This document shows positions 46,601 through 54,116 of a DNA stretch of 64,000 nucleotides, piece by piece. How positions within the stretch are numbered: position 1 is the stretch's first letter; each line of letters opens with the position of its first letter. Under the pieces are notes generated by a model. It worked only from the letters and a program-made list of their open reading frames with translations. It had not been told where the DNA came from and did no database searches. A program made the position numbers and the translations under genes. The stretch is from Cupriavidus basilensis (GTDB lineage: Bacteria; Pseudomonadota; Gammaproteobacteria; Burkholderiales; Burkholderiaceae): contig NZ_CP010537.1 in assembly GCF_000832305.1 (NCBI RefSeq), positions 3,782,001 through 3,846,000 of the forward strand, written 5' to 3'.

Positions 46601-47949
46601 CCTACGTGTATCTCATCCGATAGCGAAACGCTACTGTCAAAGACTAGCATTGGCTCAGCGGAAACAACCAGAGACAGGAGTTGCTGGCTTTGCTGACCTA
46701 ACCATGCTGCGAGTTCGCGAAGCTGTGGGACCAGTCTGCCGGAGCCGTCTGGCAAGGTAATGAGAGCCATGACATTGGGGATGGAAAGCCCCAGGGACGC
46801 GATGAAATGCGCCGCGAGGAATTCCGCGTACGTGCGATGCGTGAATGTAAAAATTCCGCCGCCTCTTGCCGTAAACAGTCCGCTATGCAACACTTCGGCA
46901 AACTGCGCTCTGCTTGCACACCACTCGCTCCCACCAAAACGGAGTGGAAAGCGCATCAGTTGGTCATTGTCTAGCCACGACTGTTCGGACTCGCCCTCAT
47001 TACAGTCGTCTAGCCGGATGTCGGTCTTGTTGGTTAGCAGAGCGGCAGCCGCGACAAATCCCGCGAGCTGCAGCCGGAGACGCCCATCCGGGAGCGACAG
47101 ATTTCCGTACTCACGGCGACGCTCGCATTCGTTCAACAAGGCTGCGCAGCCTCGTTCGTAAAGTGTCCATCTGCTTGAGGAGAAGACCTCGCCGTCTCCG
47201 AACTGGGAAATCAGGAATCTCAGTCCTAGAGGCTGTAAGGAGAGCGCGTAGGCTCCCGAAGTCAACAAGGACTGAAAGAAGGCCGCCACTCCAATTTCCC
47301 GCTCATTCAACGCAGCTGCGACTTGCCCTCGTGAGTACGGAGCAATCTCGAAAATGTTGATGGCGCTTTCTTTGAACGATTGCCAATGGCGCCGCAAGGT
47401 GTCTTCCAACGAACGCGGCCACGCACGTGTGCGGCAGGTGATAACTATCCGCAGGGCGCTGGCGTCGACTTCGAGAAGCACATCTTCAATTACGGTCTCG
47501 GCTCGCTTGATATTAACGCGGCACTCGTCCAGGGCATCCAGAAAGAGGATGGTCGGGATGCCCTCGTCGATGCAATCCTTCAAGGCGCGCCGCAGGGCGG
47601 CGTCGAGGACTCCAGCGTCTGCGTATCTTCCGAGGTCGATAAAGCGCACGGTACGAGCGGCAGCTGCCTCGGCTTGGCTTTTAAGTCTGCCTAGCTCAAA
47701 GGACTTCCCCGAACCCGGTTCTCCGAGAAGAACGAGTACCTCTGATGCCCCCAAGAGCTCGTTAGTTGCCCTTAGATGAGGGTTGTAGAACGCCCGCCAA
47801 TTTTTCTCACCGAGCACCGTGTAGCCATGCTCGTCCACGCGAATCGGCATCCCGTGTGGGGTCCAATATCTCCCAGACTCAAGAAAATCGCTGTCCGCGT
47901 CGTTTTCGCTATGGTCGAACATTCGTATGGGTACAAGGACCGTGACCAC
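43693..47949 (-). CDS. STAND/NACHT NTPase with repeats and C-terminal nuclease-like domain
   Basis: 1418 residues from GTG 47949 (ATG 47922 is an alternative). The P-loop GEPGSGKS at 76-83, Walker B LFLDALDEC at 135-143 and an RIVITCRTRAWP sensor segment mark a NACHT-type STAND ATPase. A winged-helix region and about 800 residues of helical repeats (HEAT/ARM-like) follow. The last 140 residues resemble a PD-(D/E)XK nuclease: ERTDILVE near 1301-1308 and VVIEVKGCWND near 1324-1334. Avs/AVAST proteins are STAND NTPases that sense phage proteins, with the effector usually at the N-terminus; here it is C-terminal. Function as defence is inference. Confidence 0.8.
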   Translation of the reverse strand: MVTVLVPIRMFDHSENDADSDFLESGRYWTPHGMPIRVDEHGYTVLGEKNWRAFYNPHLRATNELLGASEVLVLLGEPGSGKSFELGRLKSQAEAAAARTVRFIDLGRYADAGVLDAALRRALKDCIDEGIPTILFLDALDECRVNIKRAETVIEDVLLEVDASALRIVITCRTRAWPRSLEDTLRRHWQSFKESAINIFEIAPYSRGQVAAALNEREIGVAAFFQSLLTSGAYALSLQPLGLRFLISQFGDGEVFSSSRWTLYERGCAALLNECERRREYGNLSLPDGRLRLQLAGFVAAAALLTNKTDIRLDDCNEGESEQSWLDNDQLMRFPLRFGGSEWCASRAQFAEVLHSGLFTARGGGIFTFTHRTYAEFLAAHFIASLGLSIPNVMALITLPDGSGRLVPQLRELAAWLGQQSQQLLSLVVSAEPMLVFDSSVSLSDEIHVGKIFDELTHLIERRRYPIYDYKLIRSYSKLAHPSLLEKLLKILGDKSRVGALRQFAADVASACGHVDQIPSLVSIALDAAEDYELRQSAANAIRDSQSQLAKKEIIPLMKGGCTEDVDDELKGIALHCALDIGDTLGSLIEHVQQRKNSNHSGAYAHALYRLQDLGTLSSDMPHVLGWLHLEFSREHLEHSWEDFVFHMFGKAALMVMSSDEYWYEFGKVAWLALSNHHRLSTSRETSEFDKGLELAERPERRLKVFESILDGATGNPRSAAGILRYGTGLLTETDGAYLIATYERATHSEFQRRIIANLILGYLGDGDGTVREWLLESAGPHAKVRDALLADVSTDYIDAVVLNSDKANKARETLALMRRLDTPSPPTAPKGSSLELLLAALTRAESGDTWEWLNMLSYLRFEEDFLGYYTFSCEVTTSPLWATLDEGVQRRICTCAAAYLRDAGPVERDLAPNQSHQQEDGGIAALVLLHTMNLHGSTGFMDLLVKWARGVARYNLDGQPRAVINRLLDMALRHSPDDMMQILSDVCHQYLKADLARLPDFAEGFMPQPLRRQLEVLLPTLQSESAFLALCKFLDKNGSQAAAINSLVARVDTLPDLSVPFATSCMALLARRKPERMLNSIWLRLRALPQAVAALAAEMQVSVSGHAVPLLLIDAEVTEQIFEILEGDYPSSSDIAYGGIVKWQHYVQHFRNACLYSLRELASRESIAALQRISERYPDRMWIASLLHDAEQKAVRDSWIPYDVQEALAALGIAKGRVVRTERELHLAVVGELVLIAEKISGHSAQPAVYFLWDEASKRPKHEPRLCDWLTIELRDRLSTRGAIVNREVQVRSHSPTGIGERTDILVEVSAATGGDVQRPIRVVIEVKGCWNDDLLSAPASQLRDNYMNAFGTGVGIYLVMWFMCDTWSDDDRRKKVARRLVPSGTAEECLRVISSACDEASSETTLLSPFVFDCTF

Positions 47950-48163
47950 CGCGGGGCCATTGGTTTGGTGCCTCCCATCGGTCCGGTGTCATTTAGGTAA
48001 CTCGGCTAGTCTAACCCGATTCGCTGCTGAATCAGCTACCGCAGCGAGCGTCTCAGTCCATCGAATCGGATAGCGGTCAAATAAACATCGCGCCACTCCA
48101 CTTGTGAGTGCACGCAAACTGTCTTGTTGCTATGACCAATTCGCCGTGACTGCTAGGCCTGAG

Positions 48164-48361
48164 TTAAGTTGCACTCTGGTCGCCAAGCCATTGGAGGACA
48201 TCTGCCCCTCGCCAACGGAGAGGGAAACTTGGTCCCAAATGAGCGGTCGGTGGCAAGGTCCAGGGGGCAAGATGGGCGTGGCGTAGGATGGTCACGGGTG
48301 TGACTCCGAGGAGCGACGCTAAGTCGTAAGGGCGAGATATTCCTGCAATGCGACCGGATAA
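48164..48361 (-). pseudogene. second copy of the small HTH gene, no start codon
   Basis: The minus strand reads GISRPYDLASLLGVTPVTIL, then FPLRWRGADVLQWLGDQSAT, ending at TAA 48164-48166. It is clearly homologous to the gene at 49474-49674 (DLASLLGVTP, AHLGPRFPLRWR). Upstream, the frame meets a stop within a few codons and shows no ATG, GTG or TTG, so the copy seems to have lost its start. Confidence 0.6.
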
Positions 48362-48492
48362 CTACCCATGGAGATGGAGAATACTTGCATCCTCCATAAC
48401 AACTCGCAACGCTTCCCCACGCGAGGTAGTTGAGACAGTCCATGCCCGGTATTTGGTCGGACGGCTGGCTCGTGAACGCTGCTCTTGCCGTC

Positions 48493-49371
48493 CTATATCG
48501 CTGTTTCTGCCGGTCGACTGCGATACCAGACCTCATTGCCGCCGCTGTCCTTGGCCACCTGCTTGCGAATCTCGAACTGGCGCGATTCGTGAATAACCTG
48601 CCTCCAGCTACCGCAGCCATACCGTTGTGGCAGCTGGTCCGGATGCTGCTCGCGTATCCATGCTGTGGCGGCATTGAGCTTCGTCCAACCATTTGCGGAG
48701 AACTTGGCCTCCGCTTTCCGAAGGCAGGCGACGGCCCTGCTTGTTGGCCAATCCACTGACCCATCTGGCCAGATTCCATTGACGACCATGTCCTCAAACG
48801 TCGACGTCGCCGTGAAGGACGCCGCAAACGCCCGCGCTTGGTCCATCGTCTGCGCCCAGCCCCGCAGGGTGAGGAAGTGGCCATCGATGGTCTGGAAGCT
48901 GGCGTCAAGATAAGCTTCAGCGGCGTTGCAGCCATCTAAATCCCAGATGTTGAAGAGTTCCAAGAAGTGATGGACTAGCTCATTGCGGAGGTCTACCAAT
49001 TCCTTCAGTGCCGTCCTGATAGCTTCATACCGTTCGGGGTCCAACTCAATCTGAGAGCGGACTCGGACCCAAAGGCCGCCATCGCCCGACTTATCTTCGC
49101 TGGCGGCATCGTCTTCCTGGCTTGGGGTCAGATAGTTCTCAGTAAGCATGCCCACCAGAGTACCCAGGGTCTGTTTCTGGACACTCGCCACCCGCGCGTC
49201 GCGGATGGCCTGCAGCTGGGCAGGTGGCCCGGCAATGTCGTGGTTGGCGACAAGCGATTTGAGAAGGATTTCGTACTGCTGGAGACGAAGCAGGCAGCGC
49301 CCGAGCTTTCGCTGCACGGTGCGCTGGAGGTCGAGCAGGGCATCGGGACTGGCTGATGTTAGTAAGTCCAT
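48493..49371 (-). CDS. HEPN-like and OST-HTH (LOTUS) protein
   Basis: 292 residues from ATG 49371. The N-terminal helical region carries an Rx4H motif (DLRNELVHHF, R129 and H134), the catalytic signature of HEPN ribonucleases. The C-terminal 85 residues look like an OST-HTH/LOTUS domain (LRKAEAKFSANGWTKLNAAT, YGCGSWRQVIHESRQFEIRK), which binds RNA. A HEPN RNase guided by an RNA-binding LOTUS domain would be an RNA-targeting effector. It lies between the two small HTH copies, all on the minus strand. Nuclease activity is inferred from the motif only. Confidence 0.65.
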   Translation of the reverse strand: MDLLTSASPDALLDLQRTVQRKLGRCLLRLQQYEILLKSLVANHDIAGPPAQLQAIRDARVASVQKQTLGTLVGMLTENYLTPSQEDDAASEDKSGDGGLWVRVRSQIELDPERYEAIRTALKELVDLRNELVHHFLELFNIWDLDGCNAAEAYLDASFQTIDGHFLTLRGWAQTMDQARAFAASFTATSTFEDMVVNGIWPDGSVDWPTSRAVACLRKAEAKFSANGWTKLNAATAWIREQHPDQLPQRYGCGSWRQVIHESRQFEIRKQVAKDSGGNEVWYRSRPAETAI

Positions 49372-49473
49372 ACAATCATTAACCTCGCACCGGGTGGCAA
49401 TCATGTGGGATTGCACTCTAGCAAGCGAATGATAGAGCACTCGTGAGCGGCGTCGTCAAAAACTGCTGGTGGG

Positions 49474-49674
49474 TTAAGGAATTGATGCAGCCTGGTCCAA
49501 AAGCCACCGCAGGACGTCAGACCGTCGCCATCGCAACGGGAAACGTGGTCCCAGATGAGCAATTGGGAGCAAAGTCCAAAGGGCAAGCCGCGCGCGACGG
49601 CGGATGGTCGCGGGAGTCACACCTAGTAGCGAGGCTAGGTCGTGGGGGTCGAGGTATTCGTAGTTTGAGGTCAT
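49474..49674 (-). CDS. small HTH DNA-binding protein
   Basis: 66 residues from ATG 49674 (MTSNYEYLDPHDLASLLGVT). An HTH-17-like fold: the DLASLLGVTPATIRRRARLA helices are followed by a wing AHLGPRFPLRWRRSDVLRWL. Probably a regulator of the HEPN/OST-HTH gene, whose start lies about 100 nt downstream of its stop. A diverged copy without a start codon is at 48164-48361. Several upstream codons in the frame are not protein-like. Confidence 0.6.
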   Translation of the reverse strand: MTSNYEYLDPHDLASLLGVTPATIRRRARLALWTLLPIAHLGPRFPLRWRRSDVLRWLLDQAASIP

Positions 49675-50007
49675 GCATCCTATAGGCAACAATGCATGTG
49701 CCTTATTCGGCAGTAACGACTTCGCTTGCCGGAGACCCCAGTGGCGCGACGGTAGTAAAAGGGTTTCCGGGTGATTTCGGTAACGACTCTATTGTCTCGG
49801 GATACTCGGAACGCCCCTTGAAGTGCAGCGTCATCCGCAGCAGGAAGATCATTTGTGCAGCTGCAAGCACGTCAATGCCAGATTCCCCTGCAAGCCTTGC
49901 CGCACCTGGGAAATCCCCTAGCGAGGGATCGTCAAGTTTGTCCTCCGTGCCGCCGATATCGCGTCAGCAGTGCCGTAAATCGATACTTAGAAAAGGGGGG
50001 GGAGAGA
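49675..50007. other. boundary region between accessory and GC-rich DNA
   Basis: No gene is supported. To its right GC content and codon use rise sharply. No tRNA, integrase or direct repeat marking an attachment site could be seen. The promoter of the chemoreceptor gene must lie in the right half. Confidence 0.5.
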
Positions 50008-51564
50008 ATGCTGGAGCACCTGAGCCTGAGGAAAAAATTGCTGTTGCCATTGCTGCTGAGCTGGGTCTGCCTGCTCGGGCTGACGCTATGGGACGCCTGG
50101 CAGATGCGCGAGCTGCGCCTGGCGGAGAGAAAGCTCGACCTGGCGCACGTCACCGAAACCGCGCTGTCCATGGTCCAGTCGTACGAGGCACTGGGGCGCA
50201 GCGGCAAGCTGCCGATGGAAGAGGCCAAGCAGCAGGCCCTGGAGCGCGTGCGCGCCATCCGCTTTGGCGAGGACGGCTACTTCACCCTGATGCGCTCCGA
50301 CGCGGTCGTGGTGATGCACCCGTTCAAGCCGGAAATGAACGGCAAGAACATGGAAGACACCAAGGACCCGAAGGGCACTTATCTGTTCCGCGATATTGCC
50401 GCGATCGGCAAGGGCCCGGGACAGGGCTACGTGCAATACCTGTGGGCCAAGCCTGGCGCCGAGGCGCCGCAGCCCAAGCTGAGCTACGTGGCGAATTTCA
50501 AGCCGTGGGACTGGAACTTCATCGCCGGGGTCTACCTGGACGATATCGACGCGGCGTTCCGCCAGGCGCTGCTCAAGTCGCTGGCCTTGCTGCTGGGCAT
50601 CGGCACGGTGATGACTGTGGTGGTGGTGCGCATCGCCAACGGCCTGCATAAACAGCTGGGCGGGGAGCCGGCGCTGACTTCGCGCATCGCCGCGCGCATC
50701 GCGGAAGGCGACCTGGCCAGCGAAGTGCACACCGCTCCCGGCGACAGCCACAGCGTGTTGTTCGCCATGCAGCAGATGCAAACCCGCCTGACCGGCGCCA
50801 TCGGCAGCATCCGCGGCTCGGCGGATTCGATCGCCGGAGCGGCCAGGGAGATCGCCACCGGCAACGCTGACCTGTCGCGCCGCAGCGAAGAGCAAGCGGC
50901 GTCGCTGGAGCAAACCGCAGCCAGCATGGAGCAGCTCACCGGCACCGTGCGCCAGAGCGCCGACAACGCGCGCCAGGCCAGCCGCCTGGCCGAGGGCGCA
51001 TCGGAGATCGCGGTGCGCGGCGGCGTCATCGTGGGCAAGGTGGTCAACACCATGGGCGAGATCAAGGCCGCCTCCGGCAAGGTGGTCGACATCATCGGCG
51101 TGATCGAAGGCATCGCTTTCCAGACCAATATCCTGGCGCTCAACGCCGCGGTGGAAGCCGCCCGCGCGGGCGACCAGGGCCGCGGCTTCGCTGTGGTGGC
51201 CGGCGAGGTACGCAGCCTGGCGCAGCGCAGCGCTACCGCCGCAAAGGAGATCAAGGCCTTGATCGGCAACTCCGCGCAACGGGTGGATGATGGCTCGGCG
51301 CTGGTGGAGACCGCCGGGCAAGCCATGGATGAGATCGTGGAAGCGGTCAAGCGCGTGACCGACCTGATGGGAGAGATGCGCGCCGCCACCGAAGAGCAGA
51401 CCGGCGGCATCGAGCAAGTCAACCAGGCCGTGACGCAGATGGACCAGATGGCGCAGCAGAACGCCGCGCTGGTGGAGCAGGCAGCCGCCGCGGCCGCCTC
51501 CCTCGAAGACCAGGCAGATGCGCTGCACCGCGCCGTTGGCACGTTCCGGCTGGCGGGCGCCTGA
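50008..51564 (+). CDS. methyl-accepting chemotaxis protein with single Cache domain
   Basis: 518 residues from ATG 50008, preceded by GGGGGGGAGAG. An N-terminal membrane helix (about 10-30), a periplasmic sCache ligand domain ([20 protein letters not shown] region, near 90-110), a second membrane helix (about 190-212), a short HAMP-like linker, and the cytoplasmic signalling hairpin with its invariant tip ([20 protein letters not shown]). It senses a small ligand and controls CheA. The conserved methylation-helix pattern is visible. No che genes are adjacent. Confidence 0.93.
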   Translation: MLEHLSLRKKLLLPLLLSWVCLLGLTLWDAWQMRELRLAERKLDLAHVTETALSMVQSYEALGRSGKLPMEEAKQQALERVRAIRFGEDGYFTLMRSDAVVVMHPFKPEMNGKNMEDTKDPKGTYLFRDIAAIGKGPGQGYVQYLWAKPGAEAPQPKLSYVANFKPWDWNFIAGVYLDDIDAAFRQALLKSLALLLGIGTVMTVVVVRIANGLHKQLGGEPALTSRIAARIAEGDLASEVHTAPGDSHSVLFAMQQMQTRLTGAIGSIRGSADSIAGAAREIATGNADLSRRSEEQAASLEQTAASMEQLTGTVRQSADNARQASRLAEGASEIAVRGGVIVGKVVNTMGEIKAASGKVVDIIGVIEGIAFQTNILALNAAVEAARAGDQGRGFAVVAGEVRSLAQRSATAAKEIKALIGNSAQRVDDGSALVETAGQAMDEIVEAVKRVTDLMGEMRAATEEQTGGIEQVNQAVTQMDQMAQQNAALVEQAAAAAASLEDQADALHRAVGTFRLAGA

Positions 51565-51647
51565 GATCCGCATAGTGCAGTAACCAGCGGCGCCCCGAAG
51601 CTTGGCATGGCGGGCGCCGCCATCGCGCGCTTGACTGCGCGCTTCGC

Positions 51648-51690
51648 GTGCGCCGGGGACTTTCCCCGCTTGCCCGGCGCACGTTTTCTT
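51648..51690 (+). terminator. terminator of the chemoreceptor gene
   Basis: GTGCGCCGGG (51648-51657) pairs with CCCGGCGCAC (51673-51682), followed by a T-rich stretch. Confidence 0.7.
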
Positions 51691-51790
51691 CTTCCGCGTC
51701 CCCTCCCGGTGTTTCCTTCCACGCTTGTGTGCAACTGGCGGCCGCGCCGCCCGCGAAGCCCTTCCGAAATAAGTTGAAAATTTTCCTTGT

Positions 51791-51809
51791 AATGAGATTA
51801 ATTCCCATT
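51791..51809 (+). promoter_or_regulatory. Fur-box-like dyad
   Basis: AATGAGATTAATTCCCATT is a 19-bp imperfect palindrome (7 of 9 arm positions complementary). It resembles the iron-Fur operator of beta- and gammaproteobacteria. It lies in an AT-rich patch unlike its GC-rich surroundings and about 430 nt before fur, which suggests iron-dependent control of whatever transcript starts here. Confidence 0.55.
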
Positions 51810-51813
51810 TACG

Positions 51814-51912
51814 ATGGCTTCACTGACTGACGCAGGCAAGCAAGACGAACCCGGCGCCAGGCACCAGAACACAGCAGGGCCAGCGGCAAGTTCGCGGCAA
51901 CCAGAATTTTGA
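51814..51912 (+). CDS. possible 32-residue leader peptide
   Basis: ATG 51814 lies five bases after the Fur-box-like dyad and the frame closes at TGA 51910-51912. It begins MASLTDAGKQDEPGARHQNT; the rest is polar and low in complexity. No ribosome-binding site is clear because the operator occupies its position. It could be chance, or a leader peptide of a regulated transcript. Confidence 0.2.
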   Translation: MASLTDAGKQDEPGARHQNTAGPAASSRQPEF

Positions 51913-51996
51913 GAGGCCGCAACGCGGCATCCATTACCGTCTTTTGTGGGGACCGCTCCGTACCGCGGAGCGTTTGGCAGTAGCCAGTCGCCGGAG

Positions 51997-52031
51997 GATC
52001 GGGAAAGCAACCAGACCCCGCTTTCCCGATC
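51997..52031. repeat. perfect 12-bp hairpin
   Basis: GATCGGGAAAGC (51997-52008) pairs exactly with GCTTTCCCGATC (52020-52031) around an 11-nt loop. A run of seven T follows about 25 nt later, so a terminator role is possible but not typical. Confidence 0.75.
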
Positions 52032-52069
52032 GGCTCTTCGGCCGACAAGCCAAGCCATTTTTTTATTCC

Positions 52070-52128
52070 GCAAGCCGTGCGCCACGGCTTGCAGCAGCGG
52101 GCGGCCTTCCTTTCAGGATGCCGCCCGC
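52070..52128. repeat. two further perfect hairpins in tandem
   Basis: GCAAGCCGTG (52070-52079) pairs with CACGGCTTGC (52083-52092) with a 3-nt loop, and GCGGGCGGC (52097-52105) with GCCGCCCGC (52120-52128). Together with the hairpin at 51997 they make three strong stems in 132 nt. Confidence 0.7.
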
Positions 52129-52240
52129 TGCACGCCTACGGTTGGAATCGCGAACGCCCGCCCAATGCGCGTGACGGCGCGGCCGGCCCGGACACCTTCA
52201 TTTCCGATCGATGCGCCCCGTGCGGGCGCCAACCCGCAGC

Positions 52241-52687
52241 ATGCTGATGCCTCCCGACAGTACCGAACCCATCGACCTCAAGCGTGCCGGACTCAAGGCA
52301 ACGTCGCCGCGCGTTCGCGTGCTGGAAGTCTTCCGTGCCAGCCTGCGGCGCCACCTCAGTGCCGAAGACGTCTACCGCATCCTGCTGGCCCAGGAAGTCG
52401 ACGCCGGCTTGTCGACGATCTACCGCGTGCTCAACCAGCTGGTGCAGGCCAACATCCTGTTGCGCCTCAGCTTCGAAGCCGATCACGCGGTGTTCGAACT
52501 CAACGAAGGCGGCCACCACGACCACCTGATCTGCGTGGCCTGCGGCCGCGTGGAAGAATTCCGCGACGAAGCCATCGAAATCCGCCAGCGCGAAGTGGCA
52601 AGCGCCAATGCCTTCGTGCTGCGCGAGCACATGCTGGTGCTATACGGCCTTTGCCCTGGGTGCCGGGCCGACAAATCCATCAACTGA
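52241..52687 (+). CDS. fur: ferric uptake regulator Fur
   Basis: 149 residues from ATG 52241 (52247 is also possible). The N-terminal winged helix (LKRAGLKATSPRVRVLEVFR; STIYRVLNQLVQANILLRLS) is followed by the dimerisation and metal-binding part (HHDHLICVACGRVEEF, with the His-rich regulatory site and C-x2-C zinc pair). A second C-x2-C occurs near the end (LCPGC). Fur represses iron-uptake genes when loaded with Fe(II). A Fur-box-like site lies about 430 nt upstream, allowing feedback, though its target transcript is unclear. Confidence 0.9.
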   Translation: MLMPPDSTEPIDLKRAGLKATSPRVRVLEVFRASLRRHLSAEDVYRILLAQEVDAGLSTIYRVLNQLVQANILLRLSFEADHAVFELNEGGHHDHLICVACGRVEEFRDEAIEIRQREVASANAFVLREHMLVLYGLCPGCRADKSIN

Positions 52688-52778
52688 TAGGGCCTTTGTT
52701 CCACCGCCCCCATTGCCGGAACCACGGCCTCGCCCGTCCCCGCCCGCCGCGGGTGCCGGTGCGCAACCGGAGTCCATC

Positions 52779-53057
52779 ATGGATCGCCAGACCAAGCCCC
52801 TGACCGAACTCAAGCGCCTGCTCAACGATTGCCTGCATGCGCAACTCGGCTGCCAGGGCTGCCAGCTGCACGCCGTGTGCGTGCACCGGCCGGACCACAC
52901 GGGGTGCAACTGGAGCGCGGAGGTCGATTTCCCCGGGACGAGCGAGGAAGAAGCGATACGGAGCTTGCCGCTGGCACGCCGGGTGGTCGTGATGGTCAGG
53001 GAGCGCTTCAATGTCGAGCGGATGAACATGGGCGAACCGGGCTTGAGCCTGGCTTAA
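52779..53057 (+). CDS. four-cysteine small conserved protein
   Basis: 92 residues from ATG 52779. It has a helical start (KPLTELKRLLNDCLHAQLGC), a cysteine cluster CQGCQLHAVC, then a beta-like part (CNWSAEVDFP) and a helix EEAIRSLPLARRVVVMVRER. The cysteines suggest a metal site. Such proteins occur beside fur-type genes in Burkholderiales, but I assign no function. A GCTTGAGCC/GGCTCAAGC hairpin (53041-53070) brackets its stop codon. Confidence 0.6.
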   Translation: MDRQTKPLTELKRLLNDCLHAQLGCQGCQLHAVCVHRPDHTGCNWSAEVDFPGTSEEEAIRSLPLARRVVVMVRERFNVERMNMGEPGLSLA

Positions 53058-53229
53058 GCCCGGCTCAAGCCCCCGGCACCGTTCACGCGGGCAGGCGGCA
53101 CTTGCGTTCAAGCACATGGGTGAGCATTTTCCATCCTGCCAAATCCCCCCACCCCCTCCCCCTCCAGTTAAAATCCGGCGCTAGCCTCCGCGCGCAGCGC
53201 GGCCCCACTCAAACCCGCTCCGCGTCAAA

Positions 53230-54027
53230 ATGCCCATCCCCTTCGCGCCCCGCCGCGCACTTCTGGCTCTAGCCCTCACCCTGGGCGCCACAGCCGCCTG
53301 GGCAGCGCCTGACGTGCCGGCCACCACCGCGCCCGCCAGTAACTGGAAGATCTCTGCCGGCCCGGGCTTGTACGCCGCGCCGGATTTCCCCGGCTCGCGC
53401 AGCACGCTTGCTTATCCGATCATCTACCAGGACATCGACTACGGCGGCCGCTTCTTCTCGCGCGGCTTCGACCTGCTCGGGGTCTACGCGCTCAACAACG
53501 ATATCTGGCAGATCGGCGCCGACTTCCAGTTCGACCCGACCTGGCGCAAAAGCAAGAATGACAGCCGGCTCAGAGGCCTGGGCGACGTCAACATGACCAT
53601 GCGGGCGCGCGCATTCGCGCAGGCGCAGGTGTCGTTCGTGACGTTCTCGGCGGATGTGGCGCAGGATATCGCTGGCCAGGGCCAGGGCCTGATTGCGAAT
53701 GGCGATGTGCTGTTCAGCCTGCCAGCCGGTAAGTGGCTATTCACATTGGGGCCAGGAGTGACCTGGACCAACGGCAAGTACATGCAGACGTTCTTCGGCG
53801 TCACGGCGGAGCAGAGCGCGCGTTCCGGCCTGCAGACGCATGCCGTGGGTGCTGGCCTGCGCGAGTGGCATGCGAACGGCATCGTCAGCTACGAGATCTC
53901 GCGCAACTGGTCCGCGCTGGCCTCCGTGACCTTTGCCCGGCTGCAGGGCGACGCGGCCAGCAGCCCGATCACCGAGCGGCGCCAGCAATGGACCACCATG
54001 GGCGCCGTGACCTACCGTTTCCGCTAA
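53230..54027 (+). CDS. mipA: MipA/OmpV family outer-membrane protein
   Basis: 265 residues. A signal peptide (about 1-26, ending AWA) is followed by a beta-barrel pattern typical of MipA/OmpV: WKISAGPGLYAAPDFPGSRS near the start, alternating amphipathic strands (RLRGLGDVNMTMRARAFAQA; ANGIVSYEISRNWSALASVT) and an aromatic C-terminal strand (TYRFR) recognised by the barrel-assembly machinery. MipA was described as a scaffold for murein synthesis enzymes; other members are porin-like. The symbol marks the family. Confidence 0.85.
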   Translation: MPIPFAPRRALLALALTLGATAAWAAPDVPATTAPASNWKISAGPGLYAAPDFPGSRSTLAYPIIYQDIDYGGRFFSRGFDLLGVYALNNDIWQIGADFQFDPTWRKSKNDSRLRGLGDVNMTMRARAFAQAQVSFVTFSADVAQDIAGQGQGLIANGDVLFSLPAGKWLFTLGPGVTWTNGKYMQTFFGVTAEQSARSGLQTHAVGAGLREWHANGIVSYEISRNWSALASVTFARLQGDAASSPITERRQQWTTMGAVTYRFR

Positions 54028-54116
54028 GCGCGGGCAGCACGGGTAGCGCAGGTAGCGCGAGGTAGCGAGAGGCAGGCTGGATGGGCGGGATGGCCAGATG
54101 GCCGGGCCTTCCGCCG

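Larger units (their letters stand above)
51565..52240. other. structured spacer between the chemoreceptor gene and fur
   Basis: About 670 nt with a terminator, a Fur-box-like dyad, a 32-residue open frame and three strong hairpins, described separately. No conventional gene is recognised. Confidence 0.6.

Noticed and set aside
1..49700. a complete prophage or conjugative element
   Set aside because: No integrase, terminase, capsid, relaxase or type IV secretion genes are present; only an IS5 relic marks mobility.
50086..51734. long minus-strand frames opposite the chemoreceptor gene
   Set aside because: Shadows of the chemoreceptor gene; the sense protein has every diagnostic motif.
51814..51912. 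hemP-like gene after the Fur-box-like site
   Set aside because: HemP ends in a conserved YxLRxTxxGKLILTK-type stretch, which is absent here.
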